Of a stretch of DNA of 64,000 nt, positions 15,160-26,954 are shown piece by piece (the stretch's first letter is position 1; each line of letters opens with the position of its first letter). The notes below the pieces were generated by a model. The model worked only from the letters and a program-made list of their open reading frames with translations. It was not told the DNA's origin and did not search any database. The position numbers and the translations under genes are program-made. This stretch comes from Sambucus nigra (Eukaryota > Streptophyta > Magnoliopsida > Dipsacales > Adoxaceae). Where the stretch lies: the NCBI GenBank assembly GCA_949130495.1, contig OX422214.1:254080187-254144186 (forward strand), read 5' to 3'.

Positions 15160-16210
15160 AGGAAATTGAAAGTATTATTCTGGATGATAAGAAACCAGAA
15201 AGAACAACTCAAATTGGCGCTTCATTTGATCCAGTATTAAAGCAAGATCTGGTGGCGTTTTTAAAGCACGGAAAATAGGTATTGGCGTGGATAGACCCAA
15301 CTTTCTTATGTCACGATCTCAATGTCAATAAGGATATTAAACCAGTGAAGCAAATAAGAAGATTCTTTAGTCCGGAGAAGAACGAGGCTATTCAAGAAGA
15401 AGAAGTGGAAAAGCTGCAAAAAGATTCTTTTATCAAAGATATGAAATATCCAGATTGGCTAGCAAATGTTGTGATGGTCAAGAAGAAGAATAATTAATGG
15501 AGAATGTGTGTGGACTTCACATATCTGAATAAATCTTGCCCAAAAGATCATTTTCCTCTGCCCTTAATCGATCATCTAGTGGATGTAACCTCAGGGTGTT
15601 AAGCTTCATGGATGCATATTCGGGATATAATCAAATTAAAATAAAGCCAGAAGACAGTGAAAGTACCTCTTTCATTACCCCCCGAGGAACATATTGTTAT
15701 AATGTTATGCCTTTTGGTCTTAAAAATGAAGGTACTGCATATCAGCAGCTGATGAACAAGGTGTTTGTAGAGAAAATTGGCAAAAATATGGAGGTATACG
15801 TCGACGACATATTGACTAAAAGCAATAAAGCTACTGGCCATATAACTGATTTAAGCCAAACATTTGATTAACTGGAGAAGTACCAGATGAAGTTGAACCT
15901 AGCCAGGTGCGTTTTTGGTGTACAGGAAGGCATATCCCTCGAATACATGGTGAATCAAAGGGGTATTAAAGCAAATCCTGACAAGATAAAAGCTTTGCTG
16001 GAGTTATAATCTCCAACCACTAAAAAGGAAGTGTAGATCCTTAAGGGGCGTGTTGCAGCTCTTAATAGATTCGTTTCTCGAGTAACTTATAGGTGTCTTC
16101 CATTCTTCAAGGTGCTCCGAAAGACCTTTGAGTGGAACGAAGAATGTGAGAAGGCGTTCTTAGAGTTAAAGATATATTTGGGGACACCTCTTTTATTGTC
16201 TAGGTTAATT
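15160..16210 (+). pseudogene. Tat reverse transcriptase, frameshifted
   Basis: The N-terminal part (open 15282-15497) has the pre-fingers region RRFFSPEKNEAIQEEVEK-like and NVVMVKKKN. After a stop and a frame change near 15596 the palm continues in another frame (15536-15871) with FMDAYSGYNQIKI, MPFGLKNEGTAYQ and the catalytic YVDDIL box at about 15795-15812. The thumb and connection follow to about 16200 with more stops. Normally copies element RNA to DNA; this copy is broken. Confidence 0.85.
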
Positions 16211-16239
16211 ATACTGGTACTTTGCTGTCTCAGAGAGTG

Positions 16240-16580
16240 CGACTAGTTAAGCTTTGATAAGAATAGAGGACGGAGTGCAAAAACCTATTTATTATACTAG
16301 CAAGGCATTCAGAGGAGAAGAAATCAGGTATCCTAAACTGGAGAAGTTAGTGTTGGCATTGATTGAAGCAAGAAGGAGAATGAAATCGTATTTTTCAGGC
16401 CATATAATAGTGGTATATACTGACATGCCACTCAAACATGCTTTACATAAGCCAGAAAAGTGTGGAAGACTAATGTATTGGTCAGTAGAGTTAGGGGAAT
16501 ACGACATTATCTATGAACCACGGTCCTCACTTAAAGGACAAGTAGTGGTAGATTTTATCACTGAATTTATGTACCCATAT
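16240..16580 (+). pseudogene. Tat Ty3-type RNase H
   Basis: Open at 16254-16682. Includes KPIYYTSKAFRGEEIRYPKLEK, then VVYTDMPLKHALHKPEKCGR and DFITEF, the standard gypsy RNase H landmarks. The catalytic Glu in the ...YPKLEK segment and the TD of VVYTD are present; the upstream catalytic Asp lies before a stop. It would degrade the RNA strand of RNA-DNA hybrids. Confidence 0.8.
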
Positions 16581-16776
16581 ATCTCTAATCGACAAGGGGA
16601 TAATACGGAGCAACTCAAGGATGCCAAAGGGCTCCGATCAACTCCGAGCAACAGAATTGGCAGAAGGAGTGGCAACCAATAAACTAGAATCCTATGGTAA
16701 AATGCTGGAGTTAAAAAAGAAGTATGAAGAAAGGAAGGATAAAATATTCCATCAAGGGATTCTATCAGACGAAGGG

Positions 16777-17190
16777 TTTGATGATAATATTCCTATATGG
16801 AATTTTTATGTTGATGGTTCTTCGTGTACAACAGGTTGTGGGGCTATAATTATTCTCAATAGTCGGGATGGGATAGATATTGAATATGCTCTACGTTTCC
16901 AATTCCAAGCTTCCAATAATGAAGATGAGTATGAAGCTGTGATTATGGGCCTCAACTTAGTTAAATCCTTGAATACGAACCAAGTTGTGGTGTTCATTGG
17001 TTCACAATTAGTGGTGAATCAGATGTTGAGTCTTTACGCAGCAAAAGGAGAGTTCATGTCAAGATACTTAACCAAGGCTCTGGAGATCATGGATAATTTG
17101 GTAGCTGTTCAAGTGGTTAGAATACCTCAATAGGAGAATGCAAGGGTCGATGCACTTGCTCGGTTAGCCTCAACTACTCGTATCGAGCTA
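16777..17190 (+). pseudogene. Second (archaeal-type) RNase H typical of Tat
   Basis: Reads WNFYVDGSSCTTGCGAIIIL, FQASNNEDEYEAVIMGLNL, VVFIGSQLVVNQM and, after one stop, ARVDALARLAS. This extra RNase H between the Ty3 RNase H and the integrase is diagnostic of the Tat clade. The first Asp (YVDGSS), the Glu (DEYEA) and the last Asp (VDALA) are kept, but the third catalytic Asp, normally in a SDSQL-like motif, is Gly here (IGSQL), so this copy is likely inactive even apart from the stops. Confidence 0.85.
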
Positions 17191-17244
17191 CGAGGAACAA
17201 TCCCCATTGAAGTACTTACAAGTAGAAGTATTGATGAAGACCTG

Positions 17245-18500
17245 ATGGTGAATTTTATCACCTTGGATATGGGACCATCTTGGATGGATCCCATTAGGGC
17301 CTATATTGAAGAAGGTATTCTACCAGCTGACCTACTTATAGCCAAAAGGTTGAAGTACAAGGCTGCTAGATATGTTTTGAATAATGGAGTTCTGTACAGG
17401 AGAGGTTTGATAGCTGGTTTACAGAGGTGTATTCATCCAGCAGAAGTCAAGGACCTCATCAACGAAATCCATGAAGGATCTTGTATGGCTCATGTAGCTG
17501 GAAGAACTCTACACAGAGAATGAATATGTAAGGATACTACTGGCCAACTATGCGCGCTGATTGTACGTCTTATGCTAAAAAATGTGACAAGTGTCAGCGA
17601 TTTTCTACTATATGAAGAACTACTCAGGTGCTACTAACACCAATCACTTCACCTTGGCCATTCTCTATGTGAGGAATTGATTTAGTTGGGCCTCTACCAA
17701 CTATAAAAGGATGATTCAAATATTTGGTGGTGGATGTTGAATACTTCACAAAATGGGTGAAGGCTGAACTACTCATCGATATGGCCTATTAAAGGGTCTA
17801 TCAATTTATTTGGAAGAATATTATTTCCAGATATGGTCTGCCCCATGCCTTTATCACTGATCATGGTACCCAATTTGACAATGAGGAGTTTGCAGCGTAC
17901 TGTCTACAGTCTAACATTCAAAAATTCCACTTTGCTCCAGGTCATCCCCAAAGTAATGGTCAAATAGAGGTGATTAACAGAACTCTATTGAATGGGTTAA
18001 AGAAGAGATTAGATGATGTTAAGGGGAATTGGATCAACGAGTTGCACTTAGTATTATGGGCTTACCGAACAACTCCTCGAATAGTAACTGGGGAATCGCC
18101 TTACATGTTGGCTTTTGGAAGTGAAGCAATAATACGTGCTGAGCTACGATTACCTACTCATAGGGTGCTAAACTTTAACTCTCCAGTAAGGGATTTGATG
18201 TGACTCTTGGATTTGGACATGCTCGAAGAAGTCGGAAAGGACGCAATGATCCACAATGTAGCTTATCAGCAACAGACTGCCATATTTTATAATAAAAGGG
18301 TCAAGAAATGTGATATGAAGGAAGGTGATTATGTGCTCAAGAAGGTAATTCAAATGCACAATAAGTTGGAGGCCAATTGGTATGGGCCCTATCGTATCAC
18401 AATAGTTGTTCGACCTGGCACTTACATAATAGAAACTTTTGAAGGGGAAGAATTCAAAAATGTTTGGAATGCAGAGCACCTACAAAAATACTACCAGTAA
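17245..18500 (+). pseudogene. Tat integrase, multiple stops
   Basis: The N-terminal zinc-binding region spans about 17465-17600 (HEGSCMAHVAGRTL, then KKCDKCQRF). The catalytic core keeps all three acids: VVDVEYFTKW (about 17730), FITDHGTQFD (about 17850) and GHPQSNGQIEVINRT (about 17940-17985). The C-terminal part (18207-18500) ends in WNAEHLQKYYQ, with no chromodomain, as expected for Tat. In-frame stops and a frameshift occur between 17520 and 17970 and again near 18200. Confidence 0.85.
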
Positions 18501-19700
18501 TGTAACAGCCCATGTACTCAATTGTTTCAATATGAATGAAAATGATGATTTCCCATTTCATTTGTTTTATTTTTCCGGAGTACTAGTGCTACACATGCAA
18601 CATGCATCACATCATGCAACATTTGAAAATGCAAAATATCCAACTAAAAGTTAGTCGGTATCAATAACCACCAACTAAAAGTTTATCGGTATCAACAACC
18701 ACCAACTAAAAGTTGGTCGGCATCAACATAAATACCAATAATGTTGGTAAAACAATTGAGCAAGGCAAGTTCTGCTTGAGTATGGGTAACCCAAGAAGGC
18801 ATCTAAATTGATTAAGAAGTTGGGTAAAATATCCACTGCCTGGGAACCATGGCAATCTAGATAAGATTGTTACAACTAAGAAGGAATATGGGATAAAAAT
18901 AATTCCATTACTTAGGCACTTATGGGTGATAAGTCACTACAACTAGACAAACACATGGGGCAAAAGTTCCATTGTCTAGGCAATCAAATCAAAAAGGGAA
19001 AAATGTCCAGTCAAATATATACACTCAATGGCTGAAAAGTAACCCATTATTGTTATAAATACAACACTACTATTATTGATCTCATGTTATGAATAAAGAT
19101 TGACAGAATATTTATTTCCAAGGAAACAAAATTACAAGAAGATAATTTTTCTTGTAATATAATAACAATCACTGACAAAATATAAATAGTCTATTCTATT
19201 GGTTTCTTTCCTTAAGATTTTGATATATGATCCATTCCAGCTGGAGGGTCATCTAAAGCATAAGGAGAATTGATAAAATTCAAGTCCCGTAGCATCCTGG
19301 TGTTGCTTGAACTTGATCAGTCTTGCAAATGAGGAGGTCTGGATATCTTAAATTCTTCATGAAGACTGTAATCACCAAGGTATTTGGAAATCAAATTATG
19401 AGGAATGGAGGTAACTGGAATCCAACTAACATCCAGCTGAAAAGGTGGTACTGGAAGATCAAGTAGACCAAGGTCATAATAATCCCATAGTTCAGTTCAT
19501 TGTTCAACATTCATTATAGTTAAGGCATTCAGCCACCCCTGTTGTACCCTTCATTGTTTGATTGTTTCAATCTAGCATCGAGATGATATAAAGCTTCATT
19601 GTATCTGCTTATGAAACTGATAAATTAATCGTTCAACATGTTGATGAAGTCTTTTCAACACACTTTCTTTGTTCTATAATGCAGAACTTTGATTAGATAA
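18501..19700. other. Tat spacer between pol and the antisense gene
   Basis: Noncoding. It holds a 31-bp triplicate repeat (18641-18733) and otherwise unremarkable AT-rich sequence. Two genes converge on it: pol from the left and the antisense gene from the right. Confidence 0.6.
18641..18733. repeat. Three 31-bp tandem repeats
   Basis: Units start at 18641, 18672 and 18703 with CAACTAAAAGTT(a/t/g) followed by TCGG(T/C)ATCAA. The first two end in CAACCAC or TAACCAC; the third diverges in its last bases. It lies in the pol-antisense spacer. Confidence 0.8.
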
Positions 19701-20426
19701 TTACTCTGTACGATTTTGAATCTCGCGGGTCATCTTTGCCAGAGCTTGATTATTTCCCTTCAGTTGAACAGCTTGAATTTCTAAGGCTTGCTGAGTTCTA
19801 GTATCTTCAATGCTAGTCCGACCAGCTCTTGTTCTACCCCGGGAAGCGGATGCAGGCCTGACTCTTTTCAAAGTTTCTAATTCTTCTCTTAATGAAACAT
19901 TTTTGGTCTCCAAAAAGTAAATACCTTCATCATTAACTGAGATCAGAGCTCTAGAGGAAGAAGTAGATTTTGGTTGTTTCAGTTCTTCTCTTAAAATAAT
20001 ATTTTCTTCCTCCAGCAAGTTGGCAATGTTTCTACGCTCCTCAACTTCAAGTCTTAACACACTCTCTCTTTTATTATGGGCAGAGATAAATTTGTCATAA
20101 ACCCGATCAGAACTCAACTGTTGGTACTTCCTCTTATAACCTTCATGAAGAAGAGTAGTGGCTTCCTTGTGTTGTAGTTGAAGTTCTTCGATCATTCTTT
20201 GGAGATCTTTAATCATTTCTTAGTAAGCTACGTTATTTGCTACTTCACGATCAAGTAAACATTTCAAATATTGATAAGCCTCAATTGCTCATTCAAAGGC
20301 ATCAGGACTAAGAATGTTAATTATTTGTGCTTCAGTAAAATCTGCAAGACCATCTTTGAAGTACTCTGTAAATTTCTTCATCAACTCTGTATCATAAGCT
20401 GAAAATAATTTCATCTTGGCAATAAA
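19701..20426 (-). pseudogene. Antisense gene, last exon (coiled coil)
   Basis: Begins after the acceptor CTTTGCTAG and reads FIAKMKLFSAYDTELMKKF, with two stops before the long open part 20216-19701. The open part is Glu/Lys/Leu-rich with heptad-like spacing (ELQLQHKEATTLL; LEEENIILREELK; VSLREELETLKRV) and ends at a TAA stop at 19701-19703. It could mediate oligomerisation; that is inferred from composition only. Confidence 0.7.
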
Positions 20427-20592
20427 CTAGCAAAGAAAAGTAAAAACAGATCAACAACTGCACAGCTATATTGAACAGAAGAGGAGAAACTCAGATAAAT
20501 AGCAAGTCAATTTTATTAATCAGAATGGATGAGAGTACAACCAGAGGAACAAAATGAAGAACAAAAACTAAAGGGTAAAATAAAAAAGTTGT

Positions 20593-21584
20593 TGATTTGG
20601 CATGGGGAAGAGGGATGCCCGGGTTTCACGGTGGGGAGGATAGGGTTGAGGGTTGGCAGGATTTTTCTGGTGATGGTGGCCGGCGATAGAGGCATCGCCG
20701 AGGCAGGCAGCAGGGTAGGTCCGGCGGTTGGTGAGGAAGAGAGAGAGAGAGAGAGGAGGTTATGTTGGAGTGCCATGGAAGATAGAGAGGAAAGAGAGTG
20801 TTGGGTGGAGAAGATGGTGAGGGGGGATAGTGTGGGTGAGGGTGTAGGGGAATAGGTGTGTGGTAGGGGGTTTAGTTTAGGTGTATTGGTGTGTATAGGA
20901 TAGGGTGTGAATGGGTTTATGTGTGTTTGAGGATAAGTGGGGTCTGTAGGATATTTAGTGTGTGAGTGTTTAATTTGGACCCTTAAAATAAAAACTAACT
21001 AATAATAAAAAAAACTAATAAAAGTAACACTACTAAAACTAAAATAAAGACTCAATTAAAAAAAATGAAACTAAGAAGAAATAAAAATATAAATATAAAT
21101 AAATTCTAATAAAACTAAAACTAAAATCCTAAATAAATGTAAAATCAAATAAAACAAAAAAATAAATGAAATCCTTAAAAAATCTAATCCTAATAAAAAC
21201 TAAAAATTAATAAAAATCAAAATAAAATAAATTATACTAATAATAATAAAATAGAAAAATAGAAAACAAAACCTAGAAAATACTAAATAAATAAAAAATA
21301 AATACTAAAAATAAAACGACTCAAATTAAAAATCTAAGAAAAATAAAAAGGCACAAACTAAACACACACGGGGTTCATGGAAGGTTTAGACTCGAGTAAG
21401 GTTACGGGGGAGGGAACTAGCTCCTTTTTAATTGCAAATTGCCTTAAAATATAGCTTTTGACACCGCAACTGCAATTAAACCCGCACATTGAACATTTAC
21501 GCACATAAGACCATTATTGTCGAGAATTAGCAACTAAAATACGTCTATTCTGGGTATAAAATGTACACTTTTGGGTGCTTATCA
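20593..21584 (-). mobile_element. Solo LTR-like insertion, 992 bp, in an antisense-gene intron
   Basis: On the minus strand it starts TGATAAGCACCCAAAAG and ends GCCAAATCA. Flanks are GTTGT at 20588-20592 and GTTGT at 21585-21589, a perfect 5-bp TSD. It has a GC-rich part (20620-20860, with a (GA)n run) and an A-rich part (20980-21350). No coding domain was recognised; open frames at 20529-20855 reflect GC bias. It looks like a solo LTR of a family not otherwise present in the window. Confidence 0.6.
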
Positions 21585-21603
21585 GTTGTCGAGAAACGTT
21601 ACA

Positions 21604-22412
21604 CCTTCTCATTATCCCGCACTACATCCTCAATTGGTTTTGAAGAAGGAGTTGGTTGCCGAAGTTGTTCGAAAGGCATCTGACGTTGCTCGAAAGAAGT
21701 AGTTATCTGCTGAGCTTGCTCAGAAGATTGAGGGAAAGTGGTAGCAGGTGTTTGTTCTACCATCATGAAAGAAAATTCATCAGATTCAACTTCATCCCCT
21801 TCTTCTTCTTCAATGGCAGGAGGAGGGCCGTGGACATGTTTCTGAAATAATTCAGAGTCTTCAGTAACATTCAACTCTTTCAAAGCTGCAACCCATCAAT
21901 CCCTGAAGAATTTCAAACCTGCACACTCCATTTGAGCAGAGGTAGCAGTTAGAGATTTATTCCACCCTTTGTCCCAGCCATAGCTGAAGGACTTCTTCAC
22001 GGCAGACTTTCTTTTCGTCTTTTCTAAGGAAGTATTTTCCCTAAGAAGATCTTCAACAGATTTTACTTTCTGTTCAAGATCTTTCTTATTCCGTTCAGCC
22101 TCTTCAAGCTTGCTCTTAGCTTCCTACTTGCTGGTAGTGGCGACTTTTAATTTTTCCTCTGTCTCCTTGAAAGCATCTACATCTTTTTGCCGAGCTAAAT
22201 CAACCTCTTTTATAGCATTCACAACGTTTTGTTGAGCTATCTCAGCTGATTTGATTTTATTCTCCCAAGAACTTTTGTCATCTTCATATTTTGTCTGGAG
22301 TCCACCAAAGATTTTGATAACCCGGCAAGGGCTTCTTCTACTTCACTAGAAGAGGAAGTACCTTTGATAGCTTCATCCTTCTCCAGGATATTATTGAAAT
22401 ACACCAAAAACT
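21604..22412 (-). pseudogene. Antisense gene, middle exon
   Basis: Follows the acceptor TCTTGCAG and continues with a long coiled coil (IAQQNVVNAIKEVDLARQKD-like) interrupted by at least two stops. It then has KSFSYGWDKGWNKS and a tail rich in acidic residues and Gln/Pro (AIEEEEGDEVESDEFSFMM). It ends at GAGAAG|GTGTAA, a plausible donor. Confidence 0.65.
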
Positions 22413-22491
22413 GCAAGACGAAGAGAAACTCAAGATTAGAATATAAAAACTGAAATCATAACTGAAATGACAAGGTATAATGACACTTACT

Positions 22492-22798
22492 GATGCAAGG
22501 TATTGGGCTGCTAAATCAGAGACTTTCCCCCGAGGAGTAGAGATATCACCAGCTCTATGATCAGGAAGAGTTCCAGACCAAATCCATTTCTTGGCCAAAT
22601 AAGGAGAAATGAATGTTGGAGGACTAGCCTTCAAAGAAGGTATTTCAACCCTAGCAGGTTGAGAAGCAACATCAACAGACTTATCAGCAAGATCCCTTCT
22701 CAATCTTCTCAAAGGTGCAACTTCTTCAATCAAAGGTGCTGCGTCTTTTCGAATAACAGAAGCCTCCTCAATCAAAGGTGCTGCCTCTTTTGGAACAA
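22492..22798 (-). pseudogene. Antisense gene exon, part left of the solo LTR
   Basis: Open frame containing two near-repeats of AAPLIEE and then FISPYLAKKWIWSGTLPDHR, ending GCATCA|GTAAGT, a consensus donor. The exon is cut at 22798 by the family D solo LTR; its other half resumes at 26471 beyond the TSD, in frame. Confidence 0.65.
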
Positions 22799-23539
22799 TG
22801 TGACACCCCGCCTAATAAGATACCGGGCGATCACTCCAATATTAAATTAAAACAGGAGTTTCATATGGATCATTCTTAGCATCACTGTCGAAAATCCATT
22901 TAATTACGAATATCCTATTAGGTGAGCGTTAAAAACTTTTACTTAACTACTCTTTTTAGCAAACAAATTAAAACATCCACAATTAAATGCGTAATGAACT
23001 GAAATGGAAATGAAAGGAACTAAAATAACCGAACACTCGGTCCAAATATACAACCATATCGAATGTTGTACTGAAAGAATAAATAAATGCAATTGAGCCA
23101 TTGGCTCGAGTGTTTATACAATATCTCCTATCTAGAGTACAAAGAAAGAAACGTCTACCGATAACCTGCAAGCATCCACAGCTGCTGCAGCAGACGTCTG
23201 ACCCGAAAGAGTTTCCATCTAGGCGTCCCTGTGTCTGGACACCTATAAATATATAGTATAGAGAAAGAAAGGAGAGTAGACAAACGGGTCAGAGCCCGAA
23301 TGTTTAGAAAATATTTTGCAAGTGCATAAATGCTTTATTTTTAGAAAAATAGTTTTATCTCATATTTAAATTGGTATCGCACTCTCATGAGATATCCCTC
23401 ACCTCTCCTCTAACAATGCACACCTAGCGCATCCCTATAAACATCCTAGTCAAGCTACCCTGCTAAACTAGTCTAATACCCAACCACTATCTAACCTAGA
23501 TAGTCAAACAGATGTACTAAGGGCTAAACTTCACTCTAA

Positions 23540-23830
23540 TCTCGACGCTATGCCATGTTCGTGCGTGGGGTGTCTCGCGAAGCGAAATCCAAACAAGGAA
23601 CCCCCCGATACACTACTATGCAGCAAGGTCGATCTTTGAGGTCCGCCAGTCCCTCAGTACAGAAAGATATATATAATATATATACCATAAACATTTAATA
23701 ATATTAGAGCACTAAGGATTAAACTTCTCCCCAGTCTCAACACAATGCCATATTCGTGCGTGGGGTGTCTCGCGAAGCGAAATCCAAACAAGGAACCCCC
23801 CCGATACACTACTATGCAGCACGGTCGATC
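23540..23830 (-). repeat. Two tandem copies of the folded module (D LTR)
   Basis: Copies at about 23737-23830 and 23540-23634 (minus strand). Each has TAGTGTATCGGGGGG, TTCCTTGTTTGGA, the hairpin TTTCGC-TTC-GCGAGA and CACCCCACGCACGAA. The duplication unit, including flanks, is about 190 bp. Confidence 0.75.
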
Positions 23831-25002
23831 GTCGGGATCCATTAGACCCTCGGCACTCGATTTATACATATACGTACATCTACAATATACGTACGGATAA
23901 TATCTCCCGGACTGAGGATTACTTGATACATATAGTATTTATAAATACTTATCCTTTTCATTTCAAAAACTTCCATTTCCCTTCTCATATCCAGGAAATG
24001 TATTTATAGAAGCCAATTCATTATCATGAATTGCTTTACTAAATCATATACTTTTTGAAAGCCAATTTTATTAACATAAAAATGCTTTTCCTTTATCAAT
24101 TATCCCATTTCCCTTTTTATACTTAGGAAATGTATTCAAAGACATTTTCATTATTATAAAAATGCTTTGATCATAACATATGCTTCCACATCCCTTCTTC
24201 CATCCGGGAAGTGTTACCGAAGCCAAATAATATAACCCATTTCCCTTCCTATATCCAGGAAATGTAATTAAAGCAAATCCATTATTATGAACTGCTTTAA
24301 TAAACGCGTTCTAAGACCGCCCGTCCGGATTTCTCCACTGTGCACGCCCCTAAATGGCTATCATCTTCCAGGGCCTCCAAGACAACCTGGGATCCTACAT
24401 CGCAAGACGTCGGGAAGCGACCATGTGCCTGCGGGATAGTCAAGACCACACCCGGAATCTCCTAACCAGCACATAAAATATAACAACAAACGCTCACATG
24501 GCCTATAGGACTATATCCACCCTGCATCATTAGCCAGGGGGCTTCACCATACGAACGCAACTTCCCTTATGATAGCGATTTAAAGAGGTGTGTAATCCAT
24601 ATTTTATTAATTATGAAAATCATTTGTCTTTCCATTTTGAAAACATTCATATTTTATTTTCAAAATCATTTACATCATATCATATATACTTTAATCACAT
24701 AGTATATACACATATACCATATATTCATCCTCGAATGTACATAAATGATCATATTTGCCAACTATATATAGCGATGACCATTAATCCCAAAGATTCCCTC
24801 GAGGAATCATAACCATGCTTTCATATAAGCATGATACTAAACCCAAAGTATTTCCTTACTTTGTTTAATACTAATTACCTCAATCATCTCTTAAAGGTTT
24901 ATTTATCCTCAAAACCCTTATTTAGGAATCCCCATAAAAATCCCAAATGATAATTCAACTCCCCATACTCTTAAAGGGAGAAAACTAGAAATTCTGGCCT
25001 AA

Positions 25003-25183
25003 GCGAATCGATTCGGATGGGCGAATCGATTCGGTTCCCAATCCGAATCGATTCGGAAAGTATTCTGCAAACAGGTCTGTAAATGGTGAATCGATTCGGT
25101 CTGTACCCGAATCGATTCGGCCCATTGCAGAAACCCAATTCCCCTTAGGCGAATCGATTCGGCCTGTACCCGAATCGATTCGG
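25003..25183. repeat. Palindrome array CCGAATCGATTCGG x7 (D solo LTR)
   Basis: Seven copies of (C/G)(C/T)GAATCGATTCGG start at 25003, 25021, 25043, 25086, 25107, 25149 and 25170. Successive steps are 18, 22, 43, 21, 42 and 21 bp. Spacers contain tgcag/caggtctg-like words. The centre AATCGATT is invariant. Confidence 0.95.
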
Positions 25184-26470
25184 CCTGTTCGAGGGTCACA
25201 GTTTGGGCGATTTCTCAAACTCCAAAATACCCAAAAACCAATCCAAATTCATTTTTATGGTTTCTACTCTACACCAAAAATCATCCCAAACATCTACACA
25301 ATAATTTCTAGCCTTTGTTTTTCCAATTCCCGATTTGATTTCCGAGTTGGTACTTTCAACTGGGAGCTGTCATCTTGTAAAAATCATATCAAATCGTAGA
25401 AAAATCAGAAAAATACGCGGTCGGCGCCCACGCGACCGTATCGAAAATATATACAACTTTCGTGTTTTAGCCGAAAGCTAAATCAATTTTTTTCCTGGCC
25501 AAAAATGCCCCCTAAGGTGACGGGTTACTATTCATTGTCCCTACCAAAATCCCAAACTCCATGTTTCTCCATTTTTGTTGGTTCTAACCTCACCCAACAA
25601 CTCAATTAACATCTAATCTATGTTTTACAATTAACACATCAATTATTTTGGGGTATTAAATCATTTCTCTTAGTTTTAAACCCTAAAATCATAAAAACCC
25701 CAACTTATGATTTTAACCCATTTCAATCCAATTCTTCACTCCATTTACATGGATTTAACACTAGAAATCATTAAGAATTTACATTACATCAATATGTAAA
25801 CTCATATCTAAGTTTTCCCAATTTTATTTTAAGGGTTCTAACCCTAAAATCATGTTTATACCAAATGTGATATGAGAGGATTGCACAAAATAAAATAAAG
25901 CAAGTAAACACTTGCCTGGGGGATGAAATCCGACGACCTCGAGTCGAATCCGGCGGAGTTTGGCCCGAATCTCCCTTTTTCTCTCCACTTTCTTCTTCCT
26001 CTCTCTCTTCTCTCTCTTTTCTTTCTCTTCTTTCCCTTTCTCTCTCTTTATAAAGAAAGAAAAAGGGTTTAAACCCTTAAAATCCAAAAACGACTCGTTT
26101 ACCCAATTACGAGTTACTTTTACCTCTAAAAATATCCGAAACTCATTTTCGACAATCGGACACTCTTTTCCGACTATCTCGGCCATTCCGAGAATTATGG
26201 CGCGGTCGAAATTCCCATCCGAGGTACTTGACCGCAAATCACTATTCCAACCCAAAATAATTAAATGCGGGTTTTCCAATAAAAAATCTTACCTCGTGTC
26301 GCTTTATTCAACGACGACATATAATTAAAATATTTTGACCTATATAGTCCCAAAAATAATTACAGCACCCATCGAAAATCATTCAATCCTCGAAAATCCC
26401 AAAATTTACTATTTAGGAAAATTCTCCAAATTCCAATTTAGTCTCCAAAAGGACGGGTTGTTACAAACAA

Positions 26471-26897
26471 CAGGGCGCTTCTTGATGACCTCCTTAATAG
26501 GTGTGATTGCTCCTCCAGATGGAGCAATATCATTTTTTCTTAGTCCCTTCATCTAGAACATATTTTTGTTTTTTTGTCCCATTAGCACCAGGGAAAATTT
26601 TGGCAAAGAGATCAGTCATTCTCCTCTTCTTCGTCATCAAATCAGCAATGGAGGTAGACAAATTAGAAGATTCCTCAACAGCTGAAGAACATGCTAGATC
26701 CTCCTCAAGATCAATCACAAAAGGAGGAGCAGTAAGACGAGCAATAAAAGATGAAGTGTTGTTCCTATATTGCAACAAATAGGAAGCAACTCTCACGTTC
26801 TCCCCAGCAACTGATTGATGCAAACCCCAGATAAACTTCAAATATTTTATATTAATATCACTCTCTTTTGGGGGTTTTCTTTTTCTGTCAACTGCAA
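26471..26897 (-). pseudogene. Antisense gene exon, part right of the solo LTR
   Basis: After the acceptor TTTGCAG the frame reads DRKRKPPKESDINIKYLKF, then ENVRVASYLLQYRNNTSSF, a Ser/Glu-rich linker and MTKKRRMTDLFAKIFPG. At least one stop or frame change occurs towards 26530. The basic start (DRKRKPP) may be a nuclear signal; this is inference. Confidence 0.65.
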
Positions 26898-26954
26898 ATT
26901 CAAATTGAAGAAAACAAAAGTCAGTGACACATTTTATCAAACAAAAATAGAGTT

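Larger units (their letters stand above)
23243..25915 (-). other. Putative GC-AG intron within the D solo LTR
   Basis: Donor CAG|GCAAGT at 25918-25910 (minus), acceptor ATTTATAG|GTGTCC with intron end at 23243, length 2673. A GGGCTCTGACC block puts a branch-point-like CTGAC with its A at 23289, 46 nt from the acceptor, followed by a pyrimidine-rich run. Inferred from sequence only. Confidence 0.5.
22799..26465 (-). mobile_element. Family D solo LTR (3667 bp) in reverse orientation
   Basis: Minus-strand ends are TGTAACAACCCG and GGGGTGTCACA, flanked by perfect TSDs AACAA (22794-22798 and 26466-26470). No internal region is present, so it is a solo LTR left by LTR-LTR recombination. It is collinear with the partial D LTR at 55250-57239. 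In reading order it contains the U3 box (26190-26157), a GA-rich leader (26045-25960), AG|GCAAGT, the palindrome array, a metal-grey block shared with D (24560-24300), two copies of the folded module, GGGCTCTGACCCGT, and ATAG|GTGTCC. Confidence 0.93.

Noticed and set aside
20529..20855. 108-codon plus-strand frame, Glu/Arg/Gly-rich
   Set aside because: It lies across a GC- and GA-rich part of an LTR-like insertion, with low-complexity composition and no domain; the insertion border at 20593 cuts it.
25003..25183. CRISPR-like regularly spaced palindromic repeats
   Set aside because: Spacers are not unique uniform sequences (they repeat in part), the repeat is only 14 bp, the context is a plant LTR, and no cas-like genes exist here.
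24985..25218. Small proteins with RIDS / ESIRL / NRFG repeats (also 56057-56293, 63641-63862)
   Set aside because: Open frames on several strands come from a stop-free palindrome repeated at multiples of 3. They have no conserved start or context and sit inside LTRs.
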